From: Acinetobacter bereziniae LMG 1003 = CIP 70.12
GTDB taxonomy: Bacteria; Pseudomonadota; Gammaproteobacteria; Pseudomonadales; Moraxellaceae
Direction of reading: 5' to 3'
Length of the DNA stretch: 64,000 nt
Assembly (NCBI RefSeq): GCF_000368925.1
Contig: NZ_KB849755.1
Coordinates: 525,639 to 589,638 of the forward strand
In this document: positions 31,711 through 40,695 of the stretch, piece after piece
How the letters are laid out: every line of letters starts with the position of its first letter
Position numbering within the stretch: the first letter of the stretch is position 1
Notes under the pieces: generated by a model
What the model was told of the DNA's origin: nothing
The model's database searches: none
The model's input: only the letters and a program-made list of their open reading frames with translations
Position numbers and translations under genes: made by a program

Positions 31711-34200
31711 ATGAAAAGGATATTTCAATTGAAACTAAGCATATATAACCCTCAGCCACTCCGTTTAGTCCATTTGCTCAAAGCAAGTGCTTTAAGTTGT
31801 TTCTTTCTAACAGGCTGTAGTTCCTCTTCACATCTAGAGTCAAATCAACCACAAAAGCAAGTCAGCATTAAACGAGATAATTATGGAACACCTCATATCT
31901 ATGCAGATGATACATATGGGCTTTTTTATGGTTATGGTTATGCGGTAGCAACAGATCGTTTATTTCAGATGGAAATGTCTAAACGCACGGGCTTAGGCAC
32001 TGTTGCGGAAGTACTTGGGTCAGAATACCTTCAATATGATATCGCAACACATAGCCGCTTTAACCCAGATGAAATTAAACGGCAAATTGCGCAACTTTCC
32101 CCTGAAGATCGTGCCATTTTTGATGGCTATGCCGCGGGTTTCAATAAACGCATCAAAGAAGTATTGGCAAATCCTGAACTGATGCCAAAAGAGTTTATTG
32201 ATTATGATTTTCAACCATCGCTATGGGCATCAGAAGATATTGCAATGGTTTGGGTCGGTTTAATTCTGAATCGATTCTTTTCTGCCAGTTCAGAGGTCTC
32301 AAATTTAGATTTACTGACACAACTTCAGAAAGAAAAAGGTCAAGCTACAGGTTTAAAACTCTATCAGCAATTGCGTTGGCTAGATGACCCAAGCGCCCCA
32401 ACGATCATTGAAAGTGATCAAAAAGCACAAATCTCAGTGCATCAAAAAGCGCAAGTAAAAAATATTTCACCGATCTCAGATCAAGCCGCTAAGCAATATC
32501 TCGCTCAAGCCCGAGTCGCAATGGGTAAGAGTGTGGTCGATGGTGTTCCTACTGCAAGTAATGCATGGGTTGTCAAAGCAGATAAAACGGTTGAAGGTCA
32601 AACGGTTTTATATAATGGTCCACAGCAAGGCTGGTACACTCCTGCAATTACTTACTCCATCGGATTACATGGTGCTGGTTATAATCTGACAGGGATTACA
32701 CCAGTTGGATTACCTGCAATTTTATTTGGTACCAATGGTAAAATTGCTTGGGGTTCGACAGTCGGCTCTCTTGATACTAACGATATTTATCAACTCAAAT
32801 TAAATCCGAATAATTCAAAGCAATATCTCTATCAAGGACAATATATTCCTTTAGAACATCGTCAAATCAGTATTAAAGTACGTAATCAAGCAGACCATGT
32901 TTTAGATGTTTATAAAAGCAAACAGGGCTTTGTCAGTACATGGGATGAAAAAAACCATACCGCATATGCTCAAAAACGGAGTTGGGAAGGTCTAGAAATT
33001 GAAACCTTATTAGGTTGGGCAAATGCAGCTAAAGCAAATAACTGGAATGAGTTTCTTGATCAAGCCAAGCGTGTTGCAGCATCTATTACTTGGTTTTATG
33101 CCGATACACAAAATAATATCGGTGTTGCTGCATTGGGACGTTCACCGATCCGCCCTGAAAATCAACATATTCAGTTGCCAGCTCAGGGTGATGGGTCAAT
33201 GGAATGGCAAGGTTTTTATGATTTTTCGCATAATCCCAAAGCTTATAACCCAGAAAAAGGCTATATCAGTAGTTGGAACAATAAGGCTTATGCTGGCTTA
33301 CGTTCAGACTCATCCAACTTTTCCTATGTCGATCGAGTCAATGAACTAATAGAGCCTTTGACGAGCAAACAAAAATTAAGCCAGCAGGATATTTGGGACA
33401 TCAATAAACTGGGGGCTTGGTCAGACCTGAATGCACGCTATTTTATTCCTGATATGGTCAAAGCGGCTCAAAGTCGTCAATCTTCGCCTTTAGCCAAAAA
33501 AGTCGCACCATTATTAGCAAGTTGGGATTTTAAATTACGCCCAGACAGTGAAGGAAAATTTTATCAGGGTGCAGCTCCAGCGATTATGCGAACATGGCTC
33601 AATCACATGATAGAACTTGTGCTTAAACCTCATTTATCTGAAAATATTTATACACGTTACACAGATACACTTTATCCAGTCAACAATGATCCGAGAAGTA
33701 CTCAGCCAGCCAGCGCATCGAAACTCATCTGGAATGCTTTACAAGCTAAACAAGCCACGGTTCCTCAAACCGTTGATTTCTTGAATGGTCAATTGCCTGA
33801 AGATGTGGTTTTGATCGCACTTGAAAAAACATTGCTCGAATTAACTAGCCAATATAACTCGAAAGAACCGAGTGACTGGAAAATACCTGTCGCGACTATG
33901 GGTTTTTCAAACAAAAATTCTGTCGGTATTCCTTGGGCTGATCAGGCAAATCAACAACAACTCAACACTTATGGCAATACTGGAAGTGCGACTTTCCGTG
34001 TGGTATTAGATCCTAGCCAAGTGACAATGTGTTCTATTCTTGCCCCAGGTCAAAGTGGCTTTATTCATCGAAATGGTCAACTTGATCCACACTTTGCCGA
34101 TCAGCTTTCATTGTTTGAAAATTACACTTGTAAAAATGATGCGGTCAGTCAAAAGCAAATTGATCAAAATACACAGCAAAGCATCACGTTAAATTATTAA
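31711..34200 (+). CDS. Penicillin-acylase-family Ntn-hydrolase, lipoprotein
   Basis: 829 residues. A lipoprotein signal ends in FFLTGC (Cys36), then a polar linker. The alpha-chain region starts VSIKRDNYGTPHIYADDTYG, as in penicillin G and AHL acylases. The nucleophile that becomes the N-terminus of the beta chain is Ser283 in TASNAWVVKADKT, followed by an N.P-type substrate loop (LYNGPQQGWYTP). A conserved GNTGSATFRVVLD lies near the C-terminus. The ATG at 31711 lacks a ribosome-binding site; a TTG at 31729 has AAGGA 8 bp upstream and may be the true start. It cleaves an acyl amide in the periplasm; the substrate is unknown. It is convergent with the iac operon. Confidence 0.88.
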   Translation: MKRIFQLKLSIYNPQPLRLVHLLKASALSCFFLTGCSSSSHLESNQPQKQVSIKRDNYGTPHIYADDTYGLFYGYGYAVATDRLFQMEMSKRTGLGTVAEVLGSEYLQYDIATHSRFNPDEIKRQIAQLSPEDRAIFDGYAAGFNKRIKEVLANPELMPKEFIDYDFQPSLWASEDIAMVWVGLILNRFFSASSEVSNLDLLTQLQKEKGQATGLKLYQQLRWLDDPSAPTIIESDQKAQISVHQKAQVKNISPISDQAAKQYLAQARVAMGKSVVDGVPTASNAWVVKADKTVEGQTVLYNGPQQGWYTPAITYSIGLHGAGYNLTGITPVGLPAILFGTNGKIAWGSTVGSLDTNDIYQLKLNPNNSKQYLYQGQYIPLEHRQISIKVRNQADHVLDVYKSKQGFVSTWDEKNHTAYAQKRSWEGLEIETLLGWANAAKANNWNEFLDQAKRVAASITWFYADTQNNIGVAALGRSPIRPENQHIQLPAQGDGSMEWQGFYDFSHNPKAYNPEKGYISSWNNKAYAGLRSDSSNFSYVDRVNELIEPLTSKQKLSQQDIWDINKLGAWSDLNARYFIPDMVKAAQSRQSSPLAKKVAPLLASWDFKLRPDSEGKFYQGAAPAIMRTWLNHMIELVLKPHLSENIYTRYTDTLYPVNNDPRSTQPASASKLIWNALQAKQATVPQTVDFLNGQLPEDVVLIALEKTLLELTSQYNSKEPSDWKIPVATMGFSNKNSVGIPWADQANQQQLNTYGNTGSATFRVVLDPSQVTMCSILAPGQSGFIHRNGQLDPHFADQLSLFENYTCKNDAVSQKQIDQNTQQSITLNY

Positions 34201-34209
34201 TTTTGAATC

Positions 34210-34242
34210 AAGTATGCCAAGTATATTTGGCATACTTTTATT
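34210..34242 (+). terminator. Terminator after the acylase gene
   Basis: AAGTATGCCAA pairs with TTGGCATACTT across a 6-nt loop and is followed by TTATTTT. It begins 9 bp after the stop codon. Confidence 0.8.
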
Positions 34243-34318
34243 TTGAAAATCTCATCTTTCTCATCTTGTATTCGGATATAAACAAATATTTATCAAACAT
34301 TTAAAAATGCTATACGAC

Positions 34319-34359
34319 AAAAAGCCAATAACTGAACCTAATCAGTTACTGGCTTTTTT
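34319..34359. terminator. Terminator after iacG, bidirectional form
   Basis: AAAAAGCCA-TAACTGA pairs with TCAGTTA-TGGCTTTTT (one mismatch) with a 6-nt loop. A-runs and T-runs on both sides allow termination in both directions. It lies 4 bp after the iacG stop on the minus strand. Confidence 0.85.
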
Positions 34360-34363
34360 AATC

Positions 34364-35326
34364 TTATGCAATTCCTGCAATATCCTTTAAGATTTTTATA
34401 AATACTTCCTTTTCTTGTTCAGGGTATTTTTCAAAAACCTCATTTTGATGACTGTCTGCAATATCAAATAAATAATGTGCTGTTTTCTTGCCCTTTTCGG
34501 TCAATTTGAAAAAACCATCACTTTCAACCATTAAGCCATCTTTTTTAAGAATTGTTGCCGCCTGTTCAACCTCACGCATCGGCATGGCAATATCTCGAGG
34601 TAAATCCGCTTTATTGGAAGCTGTTCCACTTCCCAATACCAATAATAAGCGAGCTTCACTGGTACGAAATCCTGTCACGAGCTGTTTAGGAATATAATCG
34701 GTTTGATAGAATTTAAACGCCCGACTCATCAGATAACACACATTACTGTATAAATGCCCTTGATGAAGTTGCCCTAAATCCTCTGGTTCAGCTTGAACGG
34801 TATCTTTCAACTGAAGCAATGGGTGTGGAATTACCCCAGAATAAGCCCCTTGATGGTACACCAAAGGACTACGTCCTTGATCATGAAACTTCACCACTTT
34901 TCCGATAATGATCCAATGATCTCCACCTTCAATAATTTCATGTCGCTCACATTCAAACACAGCCGAACAATGATCTAAAACTGGCGCTTTGCCGGCACCT
35001 GTCTGATAGCTTGTTCCCTCATATTTGTCGATATTACGGCGTGAAAATTTGTTGGATAACTCAATTTGAGAACCCGATAAAATATTCACAGCAAAATGAG
35101 TGGCTTGTTCAAATACAGAAAAACTAGATGAGTTCTTATCAATACTCCATAAAATCAAAGGCGGGTCCAAAGACACAGAGTTAAAGCTATTTGCAGTCAC
35201 ACCGACTTTTTCGCCTTGATCATTTTGTGCGGTGACGATGGTGACGCCAGTTGCAAAATTTCCTAATGCACGTCTAAACTGCATCAGATCTATTGCGATT
35301 TCATCCATTGATTGTCGTGAATTCAT
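34364..35326 (-). CDS. iacG: IacG: flavin reductase with C-terminal MarR-like domain
   Basis: 320 residues. Residues 15-170 form the short-chain flavin reductase domain (FRRALGNFATGVTIVTA, GVTANSFNSVSLDPPLILW, FAVNILSGSQ). After a linker, residues about 210-315 look like a MarR-type winged helix (FRTSEARLLLVLGSG, DIAMPMREVEQAATILKKDG, KLTEKGKKTA). The same two-domain layout is known in the C1 reductase of Acinetobacter 4-hydroxyphenylacetate hydroxylase, where the extra domain lets the substrate control reductase activity. It supplies reduced flavin to the IacA monooxygenase. Last gene of the iac operon; AGGAGAG ribosome-binding site. Confidence 0.85.
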   Translation of the reverse strand: MNSRQSMDEIAIDLMQFRRALGNFATGVTIVTAQNDQGEKVGVTANSFNSVSLDPPLILWSIDKNSSSFSVFEQATHFAVNILSGSQIELSNKFSRRNIDKYEGTSYQTGAGKAPVLDHCSAVFECERHEIIEGGDHWIIIGKVVKFHDQGRSPLVYHQGAYSGVIPHPLLQLKDTVQAEPEDLGQLHQGHLYSNVCYLMSRAFKFYQTDYIPKQLVTGFRTSEARLLLVLGSGTASNKADLPRDIAMPMREVEQAATILKKDGLMVESDGFFKLTEKGKKTAHYLFDIADSHQNEVFEKYPEQEKEVFIKILKDIAGIA

Positions 35327-35399
35327 TATTCTCTCCTGAATTTTTATCCTATTCGATGTCCTATCTTTGTCATCTCGATATCGTGGTTAGTTCAACTGA

Positions 35400-36353
35400 T
35401 TAAATATCAAGGACCAACCGTGCTGACTTAGATCGAGAACAACACACCAATATTTGTTCATTGCTAGACTTTTCTTCATCTGTAAAGTACACATCACGAT
35501 GGTCTGGTTCGCCTTCAATCACATCGCACATACAGGTACCACACACCCCTTGTTCGCATGACATCTCGATATCTATGCCTTCACGTGCCAAAGCTTGCAA
35601 AATCGTTTCTTCAGCATTGACCATAATGATCTTGCCACTACGTTCAGCCACGACTTCAAAAGCATCTCCGCCAGTTTCTATCTCAACCTGAAAATACTCT
35701 TTATGAATTTGCTGTTCGGGAAAATTTTGACTAAGGGCTAAGTTAATTACCCAATCCATAAAGCCATTGGGACCACACGTATAAATATGGCTATCCTTTT
35801 CGATGTCTTGAATGGCGGATTGGAAAAACTCACGATGGTTGGCACCTTCCGATTTAAAATGAAAGGTGCTAAACGGTGCCAGCACACCATTTTTAATTTC
35901 ATCGACAAAAGCACACTGCTCTGGGCTTGCTCCACAATAATGCAGCTCAAAGGAAGCGCCTTCTTGTGCAAGTTGATAAGCCATCGTAATCAAGGGTGTG
36001 ATTCCAATACCCCCTCCTACTAATACCGAATGTTTAGCCTTAACCAATGGAAATAGATTTTTAGGTTCACTGACCTGAATCTGCATGCCATCTTTTAAGT
36101 CATCAAATGCAGATACTGACCCACCACGTGATTCAGGATCACGTAAAATTCCTAATCGAAAGGTACCAATCGCATTTGGATTTTGGCAAAGTGAATACTG
36201 ACGTACCATGCCATTCGGCAAATGCACATCAATATGAGCACCTGCTTCAATTTTTGGTAATGCCGTTGAATTTGCAGACTCAAACTCCATGACTGCAACA
36301 TTTCCACCTTCAACGTGACGGTTTCTGACAACCACATTATAGAGTATCGTCAT
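35400..36353 (-). CDS. iacF: IacF: ferredoxin-NAD(P)H reductase of the Rieske dioxygenase
   Basis: 317 residues of the phthalate dioxygenase reductase type. Order: FMN-binding barrel (GMVRQYSLCQNP), NAD-binding domain (SVLVGGGIGITPLITMAYQLA, IYTCGPNGFMDWV), then a C-terminal plant-type [2Fe-2S] domain with MSCEQGVCGTCMCDV and a distant ILVCCSRS providing the cysteine ligands. It transfers electrons from NADH to IacC. The neighbouring genes are iacE upstream (34 bp) and iacG downstream (73 bp). The AAGGAG site is strong. The gene name rests on order and family match to the published iac cluster. Confidence 0.88.
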   Translation of the reverse strand: MTILYNVVVRNRHVEGGNVAVMEFESANSTALPKIEAGAHIDVHLPNGMVRQYSLCQNPNAIGTFRLGILRDPESRGGSVSAFDDLKDGMQIQVSEPKNLFPLVKAKHSVLVGGGIGITPLITMAYQLAQEGASFELHYCGASPEQCAFVDEIKNGVLAPFSTFHFKSEGANHREFFQSAIQDIEKDSHIYTCGPNGFMDWVINLALSQNFPEQQIHKEYFQVEIETGGDAFEVVAERSGKIIMVNAEETILQALAREGIDIEMSCEQGVCGTCMCDVIEGEPDHRDVYFTDEEKSSNEQILVCCSRSKSARLVLDI

Positions 36354-36387
36354 GATTTATCTCCTTATTATGTGCTGAGCGCTAGGC

Positions 36388-37125
36388 TTAGCGCATAAAT
36401 AATCCACCGTTAATATCCCACGTTGCACCAGTCACAAATGCAGCGCTCGGGCTTGCCAGTAATGCACAGGTCTCAGCGATAAACGTCATACTGCCTAATG
36501 CCTTAACAGGGATATTTTCAATAAATTGCGTCATTTTTTCGTCGGATACCACGCTATGTACAATCGGTGACTCCATCGGTCCGGGAGCAATCGCATTCAC
36601 AGTCACCCCTTTGGCTGCGAATTCCTTAGCAAAAACTTTAGTTAGGGTGACAATTGCGCCTTTGGTCGCTGCATAGTGTGCGCCTGTAGCAGTTCCACCA
36701 TTTTGACCAGCCAAAGAAGCCATATTCACGATACGCCCATAACCCTGATCAGCCATATATTTGCCAATAATCTGGCAAGCTTGGAAAGTGCCACGTTGGT
36801 TCACCTGTGTCACCCAATCAAAATCCGCAGCAGTAATCTCTAAAACAGGCGTTGCCTTGGTCACAGTTGCATTGTTAATCAATACATCCAGTTTTGAGAA
36901 TTTCTCTTGAATCCACTGCACTGCTGCATGAAAGTCAGCCTCTACTGAAATATCGAGTTTTAAGGCAAACATATTTTCAGCATATTGACTGCGTGCTTTG
37001 GCATTCTCTGCCTTTTCTAAGCTACTTGCTGAAACAATGACTTGATGTCCTTGAACAGCAAAATATTCGGCAATGACATTACCCAATCCAGAAGCAGCAC
37101 CTGTCACTAAAACAACCTGTTTCAT
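36388..37125 (-). CDS. iacE: IacE: SDR-family enzyme of indole-3-acetate breakdown
   Basis: 245 residues. Canonical SDR: TGAASGLGNVIAEYF, LINNATV in the NNAG place, the Ser in RIVNMASLAG, YAATKGAIVTL with Tyr and Lys, and C-terminal FVTGATWDINGG. In studied iac systems IacE acts after IacA on the 2-hydroxy- or oxo-indole-acetate intermediate toward dioxindole-3-acetate. AGGAG precedes the ATG; it is 10 bp from the iacD stop. The family is certain; the symbol is assigned by its position in the operon. Confidence 0.87.
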   Translation of the reverse strand: MKQVVLVTGAASGLGNVIAEYFAVQGHQVIVSASSLEKAENAKARSQYAENMFALKLDISVEADFHAAVQWIQEKFSKLDVLINNATVTKATPVLEITAADFDWVTQVNQRGTFQACQIIGKYMADQGYGRIVNMASLAGQNGGTATGAHYAATKGAIVTLTKVFAKEFAAKGVTVNAIAPGPMESPIVHSVVSDEKMTQFIENIPVKALGSMTFIAETCALLASPSAAFVTGATWDINGGLFMR

Positions 37126-37135
37126 TTTTCTGCTC

Positions 37136-37621
37136 CTAGAGGATATAACTGATACCTGCCAAGGTATCGGTCGAGTTGACTAAATTAATAATTTTTCTGT
37201 TGATTTTAAACCCATGCTCTGAGTCACGAACCAAATGAAATGTCACATCGGCGGTATAATGTTTTAGACTTTCCTTACGAAACTCACGTAAGTTTTGTGC
37301 GCAACGTAAAATAATTTCTCCATCTTGATCTTTTACAATGCGAACACGTGAGACACTACGTACAGTATTGGCTTTTGGTGCAGTTGAAATTGCCTCACCA
37401 TTTTGTAAACGTTGCACACGTAACTTACGCATATGATGATCGTCATAGGCATAGTTCAAATTATTTTCATAATCTGTCAGTTTGGGATCAATCGGAATAA
37501 TATAGACGCCCTTCTCATTCCATAAATCTAACCAGTTATCATGCTCAGAGTGGTCCAACATATCTGCCTCAGCCCAAATAAAAGCTGTAATTTCATTGAG
37601 CAAATCTAAATCAATTTTCAT
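37136..37621 (-). CDS. iacD: IacD: small subunit of the Rieske dioxygenase
   Basis: 161 residues of the ring-hydroxylating dioxygenase beta-subunit family (NTF2-like fold). Recognisable parts are EADMLDHSEHDNWLDLW, YIIPIDP, and RVRIVKDQDGEIILRCAQNLREFRKE. It has no metal centre and is structural, forming a mixed oligomer with IacC. Its start codon follows AAGGAG, which overlaps the iacC stop, so the two are coupled. Confidence 0.88.
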   Translation of the reverse strand: MKIDLDLLNEITAFIWAEADMLDHSEHDNWLDLWNEKGVYIIPIDPKLTDYENNLNYAYDDHHMRKLRVQRLQNGEAISTAPKANTVRSVSRVRIVKDQDGEIILRCAQNLREFRKESLKHYTADVTFHLVRDSEHGFKINRKIINLVNSTDTLAGISYIL

Positions 37622-37631
37622 GGCAATCTCC

Positions 37632-38909
37632 TTAAGCCGTCATCAACTTTTTCCACTGCTGATAAGCAGCACGCATGCCTGTTTCAGCACTGACATCACT
37701 CTTTAAACCATCTTCAGTTTTCACTTCACCCGGTAGACCGCGATTTAACATGATCCATAAATCATTGCCTGCGTTTGCACCATGTTGTACACGTTCCCAT
37801 GCCTCAGAATCGTCTGGAGTTCCAAAACCAAATGGTCCTTGGAAATGTTCATGTAGACGCAAACGATATTGATTGGCGATTTGTGGTCCACCATCCATGG
37901 TAATGACGGAGTGGTGAATTTCGGTTTCTTTGGCTGAAATAGGTTGCATAACTCGGAAGAAAGCCATTGAACAAGCGATGTTAGGAAATAAATTCAAGTT
38001 AAAACCAGATCCGCCAACAGCACGTACGATGCGACGGACTTCCAATTCTTCATGACCTTCATCACGTAAAGCCTGAGCCAAGTCCTCAAAGCGCTCTTGG
38101 ATTGGTCGCTCCATTAACTCTTCATCTAGATCGACCAGTTCAGGAATCATCACCATGACACTGTGACCATTGCCTAAGTCTTCGACAAAACCGGGTTGAT
38201 TTTCAAAATTGAACAGTTCTTCTGTTTTCTCATCAACTGAGCTTAAGAAAGACTTATGTACTAAAGGGAAATGATAGGCATCCGTGGTATTTTCTAACTG
38301 AATTTTCCAGTTACCTGGGAAACGAAAACGATGCTCACCCAATACTTTGATTGGATACCCTGCACCTTGCTTCATAAACAGATCAATCCATTTTTTAGCA
38401 GCTCCCAAGAAATCTTCCAAGGGTTCAATATCCTGTTTAAAGGTGGCAAAAATCATTCCATTGTATTCTTCAACCCGTAAGCTCACCAACGGAAATTCAG
38501 ACTTGTCGAGACAGTCTCCATAACTTTCAGGTGAAGGTACACCGCGTAATGAGCCATCAAGCGCATAACTCCAACCATGATAAGGACAGACAAAACTATT
38601 GGTCTTGCCCTTTTTATGTTCGCATACTGTTGCTGCACGATGACGGCAACGGTTTAACAAAACATGAACTTTCTTCTTACGATCTCGAACCACAACAACA
38701 GGTTGTTGACCTATATTGATCGTTTTATAACTTCCACCTTCTGGAATTTCACTGGCATGTGCCACCCAGACCCAAGTGCTGTAATAAATTTTTTCCATCT
38801 CTTGTTCGAAGATATGTTCATCTTTATATAAAGAGGTATGTACACGATCACTTTGAACCAAATCACTGTAATCAACTTCAATGTTCTGCATTGGAATAAT
38901 ACTGTTCAT
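37632..38909 (-). CDS. iacC: IacC: large subunit of the Rieske dioxygenase
   Basis: 425 residues from the ATG at 38909, with AAAGGA upstream; the Met at 38936 lies before that site. The Rieske motif is LNRCRHRAATVCEHKKG ... VCPYHGWSY (Cys-x-His, then Cys-x2-His). The iron site is ENTTDAYHFPLVHKSF, with the Asp and two His residues of DxxHxxxxH. In the iac pathway this dioxygenase, with IacD and IacF, acts on the ring-oxidised intermediate on the way to catechol. It sits between iacI and iacD. Confidence 0.9.
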   Translation of the reverse strand: MNSIIPMQNIEVDYSDLVQSDRVHTSLYKDEHIFEQEMEKIYYSTWVWVAHASEIPEGGSYKTINIGQQPVVVVRDRKKKVHVLLNRCRHRAATVCEHKKGKTNSFVCPYHGWSYALDGSLRGVPSPESYGDCLDKSEFPLVSLRVEEYNGMIFATFKQDIEPLEDFLGAAKKWIDLFMKQGAGYPIKVLGEHRFRFPGNWKIQLENTTDAYHFPLVHKSFLSSVDEKTEELFNFENQPGFVEDLGNGHSVMVMIPELVDLDEELMERPIQERFEDLAQALRDEGHEELEVRRIVRAVGGSGFNLNLFPNIACSMAFFRVMQPISAKETEIHHSVITMDGGPQIANQYRLRLHEHFQGPFGFGTPDDSEAWERVQHGANAGNDLWIMLNRGLPGEVKTEDGLKSDVSAETGMRAAYQQWKKLMTA

Positions 38910-38939
38910 ATCAATTATCCTTTTCAATCTATCCATAGG

Positions 38940-39467
38940 TTATTGCTGAGACGGTACTGGCAATTTCGCTGTACTGTTCCAGTGGGATACGGGGCGACTA
39001 AAAATATTTTCAGTCTGGAAATGCTTAATTTTCCAACGCCCATCGGCTTGCTGTTTAAACTTCACTGTAAGTTTTGCGGCATTTAAATGGCTTTGATCAT
39101 CAGCAAAGGTTGAGGTTTGCAACATCAACCAACTTGCATTTGCCTGTTCATCATTTATTTCAATTTGTTCTGAACTGACGAAGTGCGCATTCATCACAAA
39201 ATGTGATTCTTTCTGGGTATAGCTTTTAAACATGTTAAAAATGGCGTGCCAAGAATCATAACGTCCAAAAGATTGGGCATATTTTTCCCCAATCCCTTCC
39301 CATATACTGTCTGGATCAAATAAATCCATGAGTTCATCTAGATCAGTATCGGCATTTAAGCCATCACAAATTTCCATATAGCGGTTGATACAATTACGAA
39401 TCGCATTTTGTGCTTCAAGTTGTTGTAACCGCTGTAAAAGATGTTGTAAAACGGCTTGATCATTCAT
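38940..39467 (-). CDS. iacI: IacI: SnoaL/NTF2-like protein
   Basis: 175 residues, opening with a coiled helix (AVLQHLLQRLQQLEAQNAIRNCINRYMEI) and then an NTF2-like core with LDELMDLFDPDSIWEGIG, HFVMNAHFVSSEQIEI and WKIKHFQTENIF. SnoaL-type domains often act as isomerases, hydratases or ligand carriers. Its function in the iac pathway is not settled to my knowledge. It lies between iacA (43 bp away) and iacC, where the published Acinetobacter order has iacB then iacI; only iacI is present here. Confidence 0.82.
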   Translation of the reverse strand: MNDQAVLQHLLQRLQQLEAQNAIRNCINRYMEICDGLNADTDLDELMDLFDPDSIWEGIGEKYAQSFGRYDSWHAIFNMFKSYTQKESHFVMNAHFVSSEQIEINDEQANASWLMLQTSTFADDQSHLNAAKLTVKFKQQADGRWKIKHFQTENIFSRPVSHWNSTAKLPVPSQQ

Positions 39468-39510
39468 CTTTGCTTCATCCCTGTACTATTTTTTAATGTT
39501 GTTTATCAAA

Positions 39511-40677
39511 CTATAGATAACCGGGTGTAGGCTTCATGCCAAAACTGACCAATGCCGCATTTTGTAATGTGGCATCTCCCATAAAGGCATGCTGTGTCAC
39601 CACATTGGTATCATTCACAAAACGGCTAAATGGATTGTGGGTATAGATTGCGGTCATACCTGCCAGCATTTGGATTTTACGTGTTACTTGTGCGCAGACT
39701 CTTGCTACATGGGTACATGACAATCGCATGTCACTAATTTGTTCCGCTGTTGGTGTACGGTCAGCAAGCACTTCATTCCAAACGATTTGCATGGTGTCAT
39801 AGAACCAAACACGTGCTGCTTTAAACTCCGCTTCAGCCTGTGCAAATTCATATTGGGTCACCGGACGATTGGCAATTTCAGCCCCACCTGTAATTGAAGA
39901 TTTACCCGGTGCCAACTTTTGAAACTCTTCAAGTGCTGCTGCCGCTACACCAATCCCGACCACAGTTAAAACCTGTGTTGCCAGTGACAGTGAGGGATAT
40001 TTAAAAAATGGTTCGGATAACTTCGATGGTTCGCCACGAACAAAAGTCCATTCTTTTGCGACCAGAACATCTTTCACCACCAAATCATGACTACCTGTTC
40101 CTTTAAGTCCCACTGTATCCCAAGTCATTTCAATTTGTGCCTGTTGAGCAGGCATAACTGCCATACGTGGCAGACCTTGAGTTTCATTATTTTTTTGCGG
40201 TGAAATCCCGACTCCTACGATATCAGCTCCCATGCAGCCACTAGAAAATTTCCAACGCCCACTGACCACAACACCTTCTTCAGTAATTTCCGCAGGTTGT
40301 GGTGGGAAAATACCTCCTGCAAAAACGATATCGGGACTGTCTTGGTATAACTGCTCAAGCGTTGCTTCAGGTAAACTGCCTAAATATGCAGGGCTCATCC
40401 CAAAGCTTGCAACCCAACCTACTGAGCCATCCGCTTTAGACAGTTGCTCAATCAATTCACAAAACTGTTTTGGTGACCATTCATTGCCACCAAATCGTTT
40501 CGGAACCAAAGCACGATATACACCAATTTTTTTGAGTTTCTCGATAATGTCCTGACTAACATAAGCTTGATTGTCAAACTCACCTGTACAAGCACGCTCG
40601 CGTATTTCCTGACATAAAGCGTCTAATTCTGCTGTTTTTGTGTCCATTACAAAATCCTTTGTCGCTAACTGATTCAT
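39511..40677 (-). CDS. iacA: IacA: flavin-dependent indole-3-acetate monooxygenase
   Basis: 388 residues with an acyl-CoA-dehydrogenase fold but group D flavin monooxygenase relationships (HpaB/C2-like). Visible parts: VYRALVPKRFGGNEWSPKQF, KADGSVGWVASFG, GRWKFSSGCMGADI, WDTVGLKGTGSHDLVVKDV, and the C-terminal HNPFSRFVNDTNVVTQHAF. It uses reduced flavin from IacG and O2 to hydroxylate the indole ring at C2, the first step of IAA breakdown. AGGAAG lies before the ATG, and the gene starts 18 bp after iacH ends. Confidence 0.9.
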   Translation of the reverse strand: MNQLATKDFVMDTKTAELDALCQEIRERACTGEFDNQAYVSQDIIEKLKKIGVYRALVPKRFGGNEWSPKQFCELIEQLSKADGSVGWVASFGMSPAYLGSLPEATLEQLYQDSPDIVFAGGIFPPQPAEITEEGVVVSGRWKFSSGCMGADIVGVGISPQKNNETQGLPRMAVMPAQQAQIEMTWDTVGLKGTGSHDLVVKDVLVAKEWTFVRGEPSKLSEPFFKYPSLSLATQVLTVVGIGVAAAALEEFQKLAPGKSSITGGAEIANRPVTQYEFAQAEAEFKAARVWFYDTMQIVWNEVLADRTPTAEQISDMRLSCTHVARVCAQVTRKIQMLAGMTAIYTHNPFSRFVNDTNVVTQHAFMGDATLQNAALVSFGMKPTPGYL

Positions 40678-40695
40678 TACCTGCTTCCTTGTAAT

